DNA of 8,891 nt, from assembly GCA_030614485.1 (NCBI GenBank), contig JAUWTY010000037.1:1-8891 (forward strand), written 5' to 3'. Shown here piece after piece: positions 1 to 5,518 of the stretch; the stretch's first letter is position 1, and every line of letters begins with the position of its first letter. Both the position numbers and the translations under genes were made by a program. Source of the stretch: Methanosarcinales archaeon. Its GTDB lineage: Archaea; Halobacteriota; Methanosarcinia; Methanosarcinales; Methanocomedenaceae. The notes under the pieces were generated by a model. It worked only from the letters and a program-made list of their open reading frames with translations, was not told the origin of the DNA and did no database searches.

Positions 1-195
1 AGTTTTGCCTGTACCCGGAGAACCTATGCACTGCACATTGACAGGTCTGCCACCGCGCAGGGCAGGTTTTACGCAGTACATGAGGGTCTGCATCTGGGTG
101 TCACGGTGGGCGAAGTACTCGGGTATGTGGTCCAGTTCGAACAGGTCCGGGTCTTTGAATATGGTTTCATCCCACATTAAGAGGTCTTTGTTCAT
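1..195 (-). CDS. cdc6: Orc1/Cdc6-family replication initiator, N-terminal part (partial)
   Basis: The reverse strand encodes 65 codons running off the window edge. The product begins MNKDLLMWDETIFKDPDLF, continues through IPEYFAHRDTQMQTLMYCVKPALRGGRPVN and stops inside a Walker A loop, GSPGTGKT. The order 'IPE..HRD.Q...L......PALRGG.P.N...G.PGTGKT' is typical of archaeal Orc1/Cdc6 AAA+ ATPases, which bind origin repeats and load the MCM helicase. The ATG at 195 was chosen because it gives the usual short lead before the IPE motif and has GGATG just upstream. An in-frame GTG at 202-204 is the only other start; the frame stays open further up but holds no other start codon. The gene runs away from the tRNA. 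Its C-terminal winged helix lies outside the window, so subtype (Cdc6-1 or -2) is unknown. Confidence 0.85.
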   Translation of the reverse strand, partial: MNKDLLMWDETIFKDPDLFELDHIPEYFAHRDTQMQTLMYCVKPALRGGRPVNVQCIGSPGTGKT

Positions 196-279
196 GTCAT
201 CCACTATTTGTTTTAATCCTGAATGGTACTTTAGTTCATTTTTGAATATTAAAAGGTTGTCAATGGGTCCGGTACGAAA

Positions 280-300
280 CGTATATATTATGATAATATA
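280..300. promoter_or_regulatory. AT-rich bidirectional promoter region between cdc6 and tRNA-Lys
   Basis: The stretch GTATATATTATGATAATATA (281-300) is almost pure A/T and TATA-like on both strands. It lies about 30 nt before the tRNA on the plus strand, where an archaeal TATA box would be expected. It is also some 90 nt before the cdc6 ATG on the minus strand. Both assignments are positional inference. The rest of 196-321 shows no gene. Confidence 0.3.
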
Positions 301-321
301 ATTAAGAGAAAGTCTCAGCAC

Positions 322-398
322 GGGCTGGTAGCTTAGACAGGCAGAGCGATGGACTCTTAATCCATCGGCCAGGGGTTCAAATCCCTTCCAGCCCGCCA
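322..398 (+). tRNA. tRNA-Lys (anticodon CTT)
   Basis: A full cloverleaf can be folded. The acceptor stem is GGGCTGG with CCAGCCC, the D arm GCTT...GAGC, and the anticodon stem ATGGA/TCCAT closing the 7-nt loop CTCTTAA with anticodon CTT. The variable region is CGGCC, the T arm AGGGG/CCCTT with loop TTCAAAT, the discriminator G395, and CCA is encoded at 396-398. CTT reads the lysine codon AAG. There is no intron. An oligo-T tract follows seven bases after the CCA. Confidence 0.96.
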
Positions 399-404
399 TA
401 ATCA

Positions 405-410
405 TTTTTT
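405..410 (+). terminator. Oligo-T terminator of tRNA-Lys
   Basis: A run of six T residues lies seven nucleotides after the tRNA CCA end. Archaeal RNA polymerase stops on oligo-T tracts without needing a hairpin, so this is the likely tRNA transcript end. The T run merges into the left flanking repeat of the inverted-repeat element. Confidence 0.5.
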
Positions 411-556
411 AAATAGAGACCGTTACATTACATGTTGGTATTATCAAACTAACCACAGATGAACGCCGATAAACGCGGATACGCTGCCTGGAACTCTGCG
501 TTCATCTGCGGTTTTATTAAATTCACCGACACGAATTGTAACGGTCTCATTAAATA
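409..556. mobile_element. MITE-like nested inverted-repeat element with 7-bp flanking direct repeats
   Basis: The outer arms are a perfect 12-bp inverted repeat, GAGACCGTTACA (416-427) and TGTAACGGTCTC (537-548). Inside are further 14-bp arms, CCACAGATGAACGC (453-466) and GCGTTCATCTGCGG (498-511), with one mismatch. The heptamer TTAAATA occurs at 409-415 directly outside the left arm and at 550-556 one base outside the right arm, as a target-site duplication would. The element is about 134 bp, codes for nothing, and sits between tRNA-Lys and the winged-helix gene. The inner sequence resembles the 'CACAGATGAAC...' intergenic hairpin repeats I recall from many microbial genomes; that is memory, not a search. 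It could instead be a structured RNA or a palindromic repeat without transposition. Confidence 0.6.
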
Positions 557-628
557 CAATCAATTATATAGTATGTTTTTTTAAGGTATAGTTCTGGACA
601 GATTTGAAAAAATCAATAGATATGTTTA

Positions 629-647
629 ATTTATAATAATTATAAAT
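629..647. promoter_or_regulatory. 19-bp perfect palindrome overlapping the likely TATA box (candidate operator)
   Basis: ATTTATAATAATTATAAAT consists of two perfect 9-bp arms around a single A. It lies 43 bases before the winged-helix start. Its TTTATAAT part matches an archaeal TATA box, which would place transcription start near 655-660. A palindrome on the TATA box just before a small winged-helix gene suggests autorepression. This is inference, since AT-rich DNA forms such palindromes more easily than balanced DNA. Confidence 0.45.
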
Positions 648-689
648 GGTATTGTAATGGAAAATATTTGTGAATAAAATTTCAGGAGG

Positions 690-965
690 TTGTCTGGTAT
701 TAATGCGAAAAGCACTGAAAACAAGGCACTCAGAAAAAGTAAAAAAGATATTTCGGTTGCCATATTAAATATAACAAAAAGCGGGGCTAACAAGACCAGG
801 ATAGTCTATAAGACTAATCTGAACTTCGTTCTGGCCGATAAATATCTTGATTTTCTACAACATAACGGACTTGTAGAAGCAAAATATGATTCCACTTATT
901 ATCAAATTACTGAAAAGGGAAAGGATTATTTGAATAAAATGCAGGATATCAATACCCACGTGTAA
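690..965 (+). CDS. Small winged-helix DNA-binding protein (HTH_45/ArnR1-like)
   Basis: This 91-residue product has a basic N-terminus (about residues 1-20) and a helix around DISVAILNITKSG. A helix-turn-helix-like part, TRIVYKTNLNFVLADKYLDF, is followed by LQHNGLVEA and a wing ending in YYQITEKGKDYLNKM. The 'SGANKTRIVYK.NL......YLDFL...GL....YQITEKG..YL' order fits archaeal winged-helix proteins of the PF14947 kind, usually transcription regulators. The start is uncertain. The only standard in-frame start is TTG at 690, but it touches the strong AGGAGGT site (684-690), leaving no spacing. An ATT at 699 would be better spaced, and translation must begin after the in-frame TAA at 675-677. The 167-codon frame follows closely, so the two may be co-transcribed. 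The target is unknown; autoregulation through the upstream palindrome is plausible. Confidence 0.8.
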   Translation: MSGINAKSTENKALRKSKKDISVAILNITKSGANKTRIVYKTNLNFVLADKYLDFLQHNGLVEAKYDSTYYQITEKGKDYLNKMQDINTHV

Positions 966-988
966 TTAACATCAGGCTTGTGATATCA

Positions 989-1483
989 ATGGACCTGCGT
1001 GAAATCCTGCACAAACACAAAGAATCTTTTAGAAAGAAACTGGTGGAGTCCCTCTCCAATCAACATTCCATGCCGACTGGAGAGGTTATGAAGCAGTTCG
1101 GCGACAACATAGAAATCCTGGTCACCTCAAGGTACGCACCGCTTGAACAGATAGTAGATGACATTTGCGTCGTCAAAAAACCCGTAGTGCTGAACATCAT
1201 GCGTGATAGGCAGCGTGAGGATAAGTGCAAGATATGTGAGTCCAACGAGCCCAACATCCAGGCCCTGGACCAGATGCACGGCAATGCCATATCTATATTT
1301 GAGATAAGTGAAGACAGTGCAGCAGGTGCCATTTACCATGTGCTGTTCACAGGTGCTCCTGATGAGGACAAGAAACTACCCCTGACCGCAGTAATACATA
1401 ATTGTGATGTAAAACGGGTTTGGGCAGGCAAGAAAGTGGACGTATCGGTGTATACTGGCCTGATCCACAAAGTACTGGTTTAA
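989..1483 (+). CDS. Conserved-looking protein of unknown function with a CxxC motif
   Basis: The product has 164 residues from the ATG at 989. A GTG at 980 would add three residues, but GTGAT there (980-984) looks more like part of the ribosome binding site. I do not recognise the family. It has a charged helical start (MDLREILHKHKESFRKKLVE) and alternating hydrophobic strands such as NIEILVTSRYAPLEQIVDDI. A central CKIC pair (Cys80, Cys83) and a late Cys in VIHNCDVKRVW (Cys139) could together bind a metal or form a redox pair. There is no signal peptide or membrane segment, so it is probably cytosolic. It starts 23 bases after the winged-helix gene, so they may be an operon. Its stop lies in the same TTAA as the stop of the converging acetyltransferase gene. 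Codon use resembles that of its neighbours. Confidence 0.75.
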   Translation: MDLREILHKHKESFRKKLVESLSNQHSMPTGEVMKQFGDNIEILVTSRYAPLEQIVDDICVVKKPVVLNIMRDRQREDKCKICESNEPNIQALDQMHGNAISIFEISEDSAAGAIYHVLFTGAPDEDKKLPLTAVIHNCDVKRVWAGKKVDVSVYTGLIHKVLV

Positions 1484-1959
1484 TCCCCGGGTCCGATATT
1501 TTTTTGGAAAATTATTGTGTCCACCCCTACATCCCTGTGATCTTTCAACGTTTGTGTGCACGAGTATCCCAGCTTCCGGTACATCTCATATGCGCCAGGG
1601 TTTGTTGACCATGTGGTAACATTGATAGAGGAGATACCTGCATCCTGGAGTTTTTGCGTCAGGACCGCATCCAGTTTTCTGGCAATATCCTGTCCTCTGT
1701 GGTTGGGACTCACAGCCAAAAACGATGTATAGGCTTCGCCGATACCATTCCGGTTCTCAAGATATCCCAGGGCACCCACCATTGTGCCGTTTATCTCAGC
1801 AATCAAATAATTGGAATCAGTACCTGCGAGGCAGCTGGATATCCTGCCAGGGATACCGCCCGAGCGTGCAGATAATGGTGGAAAGAATTCATGGTCCACC
1901 AGTTCCATAAAACGTCTTATTTCCCCAAAATCACTTGCATCGGCCTCTCTTATTTCCAT
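1480..1959 (-). CDS. GNAT-family N-acetyltransferase
   Basis: The 159-residue product is the normal length for a single GNAT domain. It starts MEIREADASDFGEIRRFMEL (beta-1/alpha-1), continues through YLIAEINGTMVGALGYLE (beta-2/3) and has motif A at about residues 81-96, LAVSPNHRGQDIARKL. Its HRGQDIA segment corresponds to the acetyl-CoA pyrophosphate loop (Q/RxxGxG/A). Motif B, NPGAYEMYRKLGYS, is at about 120-133. It should transfer an acetyl group from acetyl-CoA to an amine; the substrate cannot be told. The ATG at 1959 follows AGGTT lying in the end of nrpR, with only 6 bases between the genes, so it is the last gene of a glnA-nrpR-GNAT transcript. A link to nitrogen metabolism is guilt by association only. 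Confidence 0.88.
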   Translation of the reverse strand: MEIREADASDFGEIRRFMELVDHEFFPPLSARSGGIPGRISSCLAGTDSNYLIAEINGTMVGALGYLENRNGIGEAYTSFLAVSPNHRGQDIARKLDAVLTQKLQDAGISSINVTTWSTNPGAYEMYRKLGYSCTQTLKDHRDVGVDTIIFQKNIGPGD

Positions 1960-1965
1960 GAGAAC

Positions 1966-2949
1966 CTACATTCGGGTCATATCTTTAAAGTCAATAATGC
2001 TTGAAATGGGATGTATGGACACTTCTATTCCACTCTCCTCCACTGCAACCATATTGTTAATACCAGCATACAGGGACACCCCTATCTTACCCGCGTTTAC
2101 TGGAGCCCTGAGCACCGGGGTGCCGGGTTCACCAACTTCAATAACCCCGTCAATATCAATTCCCTTTGCTTTCTCAAGCACTTCAATGGCATGATCCCTG
2201 GCTGACACGGGAATCTCGCGTACATTTGCCAGCAGTTTCCCATTACCCGTTTTCAGGGCTTCCATAACCGATGTCATTCCTTTATTAATAAAAATCTTCA
2301 TGGGGTCGATGGTGGTCCCATTATACAGGATGATATCTGAAAAATCAACGGGTTTTTCATCAATCACCCGGACCAGCCCGCCGTATTTTGTGTTAACCGG
2401 TATACCACTGCGTGCAAGTATCCCGTCAATGGTAATGCTGCATACCGTGGCAATGCCCACTTTGTCCTGGGGTATTTTGATACCCAGGCTGTCCTCTTCA
2501 AGTATCTTGGTATATGGGCTTATTGAATACGGACTCTCACTGAAAGCTGTAATGACATCAATGGCCTCATCAAAATCATCCTTATCTATCAATGCAGTAT
2601 TCACTATCACGCTGCCCTCCCCGGTATTTACATCAATGTTTGTATTATATACCAGTTCGTCAATGGTAGTGATGACAAAACCCACTCTATGCCCGATAAG
2701 CCCGTCTTCAAGTTCACGGAGGCCACTTTCAGTGATCACACGGCCCGAGTATCCTTCCCTGGCAGTAAGACCACGCTCATCAAGTATCCTCAGATGATAC
2801 CTGACCCCTCTTTCCCCTATTTTATATCCTCGCTCCCTCATTTTATCAGCAATAATACGTGCACCAATAGCACCATCACTCTCGCTGATGATACGCAGTA
2901 TCTCACTCAATTTTCTCTGTACCTGGGGGTCTGTATTGGAAGATATCAT
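1966..2949 (-). CDS. nrpR: NrpR-type nitrogen regulatory repressor
   Basis: The 327-residue protein has an N-terminal winged helix (about 10-75; ILRIISESDGAIGARIIADK, then RGVRYHLRILDERGLT as the recognition part). One NrpR ligand domain follows (about 83-320), with segments GHRVGFVITTIDELVYNT, GIPVNTKYGGLVRV and APVNAGKIGVSLYAGINN. NrpR proteins repress nitrogen-assimilation genes in methanogenic archaea and release DNA when 2-oxoglutarate rises. One helix-turn-helix plus one NrpR domain is the layout I recall for NrpRI of Methanosarcina, rather than the two-NrpR-domain form of Methanococcus. It lies 21 bases after glnA, with AGGTG in the gap as ribosome binding site, so it is probably co-transcribed with its own likely target and may be self-regulated. 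No frameshift or missing segment is evident. Confidence 0.9.
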   Translation of the reverse strand: MISSNTDPQVQRKLSEILRIISESDGAIGARIIADKMRERGYKIGERGVRYHLRILDERGLTAREGYSGRVITESGLRELEDGLIGHRVGFVITTIDELVYNTNIDVNTGEGSVIVNTALIDKDDFDEAIDVITAFSESPYSISPYTKILEEDSLGIKIPQDKVGIATVCSITIDGILARSGIPVNTKYGGLVRVIDEKPVDFSDIILYNGTTIDPMKIFINKGMTSVMEALKTGNGKLLANVREIPVSARDHAIEVLEKAKGIDIDGVIEVGEPGTPVLRAPVNAGKIGVSLYAGINNMVAVEESGIEVSIHPISSIIDFKDMTRM

Positions 2950-2970
2950 GTAGTTTTTTTTACACCTGTT

Positions 2971-4293
2971 TTACATAATATTGATATAACGCTGGATTTC
3001 CCAGTTATGTACCTGTACCCTGTATGCATCCCATTCGGCACGACCCAACCTCAAAAAGTCATTGGAAACATGAGAGCCAAGGGCATTAATTATTACTTTA
3101 TCCTGTTCCAGTTCGTTTATGGCATCCCTGAGAGTCCCGGGGAGTGAACCAATATTCCGGTCCTTGCGTTCTTCGGCATCCATTTCATATATGTTATCAC
3201 TCACGGGTTCACCAGGGTCGATTTGGTTCCTGATGCCGTCAAGACCGGCAGTAAGTATGGCTGCAAAAGAGAGGTACGGGTTGCAAGACGGGTCAGGACT
3301 GCGCAGTTCTATCCTGGTACTGGAACCCCGGGCTGCAGGTATCCTGATAAGTGAACTCCGGTTTGCGCCGGACCATGAGATATATACCGGGGCTTCATAT
3401 CCGGGCACCAATCGCTTATATGAATTGACAGTAGGATTGGTTACAGCAGTGATGGCATTAATGTGTTTTAGCACTCCACCAATGAAATATTTCAAGGTAT
3501 CACTGACACCGTATTTTGCATCCGGATTGTAAAAAGCATTTTTGCCGTCCTTGAATAGGGAAATGTTGGTATGCATGCCACTCCCATTCTCGCCGAACAG
3601 GGGTTTTGGCATAAATGTAGCATGAAGCCCCATATTATTAGCAATGGTCCTGGTCACGTATTTGAATGTAAGCACATTATCAGCTGTGGTAAGGGCATCT
3701 CCGTATTTGAAATCAATCTCATGCTGGCCTGATGCCACTTCATGATGGGACGCCTCAATCTCGAATCCCATTCCTTCAAGGGCAATGACAATCTCCCTGC
3801 GAATATTTTCTGCCAGGTCAACCGGGCCAAAATCGAAATAACCTGCATTATCGTGAGGTATTGTAGTGGCACGCCCCTCTTTTTTTTCGAACAGGAAGAA
3901 TTCAAGTTCAGGGCCGGTATTCATCTCAAAACCCATGGATGCAGCATCTTCAATTGCCCGTCTTAATACATACCTGGGGTCGCCCTGGAAGTACTCGCCA
4001 CCGGGCTGCTGCACATCACATATCATCCTGGCTATAGACCCGCTGTTATGCCCCCACGGTAATAGTTGGAAAGTATTCAGGTCCGGTTTTAGCACCATAT
4101 CAGACTCTTCGATACGGACAAACCCTTCGACTGAAGAGCCATCAAAGGATATTCCCTGGCCCATTGCCTTTTCTATCTGGGATACGGGTATGGCCACATT
4201 TTTGACTATGCCCTGGATATCCACAAACTGTAGCCTTACGAACCTAACATCTTTTTCCTTGATTTTTTTAAGAATATCCTCACTTGAAGTCAT
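2971..4293 (-). CDS. glnA: Glutamine synthetase, type I-alpha
   Basis: The enzyme makes glutamine from glutamate, ammonia and ATP in the cytosol. The 440-residue length fits GSI-alpha. Visible active-site segments are GPELEFFLFE (Glu129, Glu131), ASHHEVASGQHEIDFKY (Glu185, Glu192), NGSGMHTN (His241), NSYKRLVPGYEAP (Arg294, flap Glu300), NRSSLIRIP (Arg312) and RIELRSPDPSCNPY (Glu329, Arg331). There is no NLYDLP-type adenylylation site and no long beta-type insertion. The segment GFVRIEESDM carries an Arg at 60 that aligns with the alpha-type feedback residue Arg62 of Bacillus glutamine synthetase. So control is likely by feedback, binding proteins and NrpR rather than by adenylylation. The ATG at 4293 follows GGTGAGATC. 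The gene leads a probable glnA-nrpR-GNAT operon. The protein is strikingly similar to Firmicute GSI-alpha, consistent with old transfer between domains. Confidence 0.97.
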   Translation of the reverse strand: MTSSEDILKKIKEKDVRFVRLQFVDIQGIVKNVAIPVSQIEKAMGQGISFDGSSVEGFVRIEESDMVLKPDLNTFQLLPWGHNSGSIARMICDVQQPGGEYFQGDPRYVLRRAIEDAASMGFEMNTGPELEFFLFEKKEGRATTIPHDNAGYFDFGPVDLAENIRREIVIALEGMGFEIEASHHEVASGQHEIDFKYGDALTTADNVLTFKYVTRTIANNMGLHATFMPKPLFGENGSGMHTNISLFKDGKNAFYNPDAKYGVSDTLKYFIGGVLKHINAITAVTNPTVNSYKRLVPGYEAPVYISWSGANRSSLIRIPAARGSSTRIELRSPDPSCNPYLSFAAILTAGLDGIRNQIDPGEPVSDNIYEMDAEERKDRNIGSLPGTLRDAINELEQDKVIINALGSHVSNDFLRLGRAEWDAYRVQVHNWEIQRYINIM

Positions 4294-4294
4294 G

Positions 4295-4302
4295 ATCTCA
4301 CC
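4295..4302 (-). promoter_or_regulatory. Ribosome binding site of glnA
   Basis: On the minus strand GGTGAGAT directly precedes C and the ATG at 4293. GGTGA matches the archaeal 16S 3' end, and this site fixes the glnA start. Confidence 0.6.
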
Positions 4303-4318
4303 TATTATACGAAATATT

Positions 4319-4340
4319 ATGATTATTATAAAATAATGAT
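4319..4340 (-). promoter_or_regulatory. glnA promoter with near-palindrome on the TATA box
   Basis: The 94-bp gap between rpap and glnA is highly AT-rich. On the minus strand it holds TTTTATAAT (TATA-like), roughly 35 bases before the ATG, implying a very short leader. The 22-bp window is palindromic except at two positions per arm pair. I find no GGAA-N6-TTCC, the NrpR operator known from Methanococcus, in this gap. If NrpR controls glnA here, it must use another site form. Confidence 0.4.
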
Positions 4341-4387
4341 GTATGATAGATAATTAAAGGTTTGTTTTTGCAATGATGAAATGCATT

Positions 4388-5518
4388 TTACACTCTGCGC
4401 AATACCCCTATCCTGGGTTCGTAACATCTGCCATCTACCATCAATTCCTTTAAGGCATCGTCCACCTGTTCCCCGGTAAGCCCGATTTGTCTGGACTGGT
4501 CTGTGAGTTCGGATACAGGTACGCCCCCTCCACTATCAAGACTGCCCAGTAATTCATACACCAGCTCTTTACTGTCAGGTTGTTCTTTCTGGCGAGCGCC
4601 ATCATCACTGGTCGATGTAGCACTTTCTCCAGCCTGCGATGTATCAATCCCAGCGTCAACCTCTGCCGTCTCCATTTCAGGTTTTACCTTGACATCCCCG
4701 GCAATCGGGGGGGATATCCCGTTATCTGTTACAGCTTCAGTTGCCGGCACAGACTCTGTTGATGAGATAGCCTCAGTTGTCGGGATAAACTCTGTTGCTG
4801 GGATAACCTCAGTTGTTGGGATGACTTCTGTTGCTGTCCCGGTATCTGCTTTGGACAGGGTATCTGCTGTTACATCCGTCTTTATATCATCAAGTAGTAG
4901 TGTCTTCAGGGAATCAATTATTTTGCCGGACAGGGTATTAAGGTATTCATTCAGGTCAGGGTAGTGTTCAATGGCTTTGTTAATACCATCAGCAAGTTCG
5001 GCACTGGCACCCGATTGTATCAGCATCTCAGTGAGTTGTGGACCTTTTAATCCTGATTTCAATGCACTCCTCACAAACTTTATCCGCTCAAAGGTCAGCC
5101 GGGCAGTTTCCACAATCCACCTGTCCCTTATCTGGCTGTCTGCCGTGTTCAGTTCCTCTGGCCTGACCGACGTGTATATGGTCCCTTCCTCTGGCTCATA
5201 GGTCCGGGCCTTGCCCACCACTGCTACGAATGACGGCACTTCCAGTCCTGATATGAACATAGCAGCCTCTGGCTGGTACTGTCCTGCATAGACCATGAAG
5301 CCTCCAGTATGGTCAGATACCCGTCCTCTCCACATATCTTCGCCCACACCAATATTTTCAATTTCGGTCAGCACACCTGCAAAGTACAGCCTGTTTATCC
5401 TGGCGCCTGTGGGTGTGACCAGGTAATTTGGTGACCTCTCGTCACCTTCATGGAAGAAATGATGTGAATGATTGAACTCGTGTGCAAATACCCGCCAGGC
5501 CAATTCCCTTTCAATCAT
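4388..5518 (-). CDS. RPA-associated protein (COG3390 type)
   Basis: The 376-residue product begins MIERELAWRVFAHEFNHSHH. It has an OB-fold-like region (about 30-120: GARINRLYFAGVLTEIENIG, WRGRVSDHTGGFMVYAGQYQ, FVAVVGKARTYEPEEGTIY). A helical part follows (about 125-210), then a low-complexity acidic linker (about 215-315) and a C-terminal winged-helix-like domain (about 316-376, KELVYELLGSLDSGGGVPVS to GRCYEPRIGVLRRV). This layout matches euryarchaeal RPA-associated proteins, which resemble the eukaryotic RPA32 subunit and are encoded with RPA. Its ATG overlaps the rpa stop in ATGA, so the two are translationally coupled and very probably form a complex on single-stranded DNA. The linker carries a tandem hexapeptide repeat. 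No metal site is seen. Confidence 0.88.
   Translation of the reverse strand: MIERELAWRVFAHEFNHSHHFFHEGDERSPNYLVTPTGARINRLYFAGVLTEIENIGVGEDMWRGRVSDHTGGFMVYAGQYQPEAAMFISGLEVPSFVAVVGKARTYEPEEGTIYTSVRPEELNTADSQIRDRWIVETARLTFERIKFVRSALKSGLKGPQLTEMLIQSGASAELADGINKAIEHYPDLNEYLNTLSGKIIDSLKTLLLDDIKTDVTADTLSKADTGTATEVIPTTEVIPATEFIPTTEAISSTESVPATEAVTDNGISPPIAGDVKVKPEMETAEVDAGIDTSQAGESATSTSDDGARQKEQPDSKELVYELLGSLDSGGGVPVSELTDQSRQIGLTGEQVDDALKELMVDGRCYEPRIGVLRRV
4727..4834 (-). repeat. 18-nt in-frame tandem repeat, six hexapeptide copies in the RPA-associated protein
   Basis: Residues 229-264 read ATEVIP, TTEVIP, ATEFIP, TTEAIS, STESVP, ATEAVT: six degenerate copies with consensus (A/T)TE(V/A)(I/V)P. At DNA level the 18-nt unit is clearest in the first copies, as GGGATAACCTCAGTTGTT next to GGGATGACTTCTGTTGCT on the plus strand. 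It lies in the disordered linker between the OB-like and winged-helix parts. It keeps frame, and copy number probably varies between relatives. Confidence 0.85.

Noticed and set aside
5..301. 98-codon plus-strand open frame at the left edge
   Set aside because: It is antisense to the clear Orc1/Cdc6 N-terminus with Walker A motif and has no recognisable domain.
322..398. tRNA-Lys as integration site of an island
   Set aside because: I found no second copy of the tRNA 3' end and no integrase in the window; the adjacent element has its own flanking repeats.
416..548. Inverted repeat as a CRISPR repeat or riboswitch
   Set aside because: There are no regularly spaced identical repeats with spacers, and the element lies well before the next gene with a separate promoter-like sequence between.
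2300..2797. 165-codon plus-strand frame, and similar long plus-strand frames inside glnA, rpap and rpa
   Set aside because: They are Ser/Pro/Thr-rich antisense shadows of well-supported minus-strand genes.
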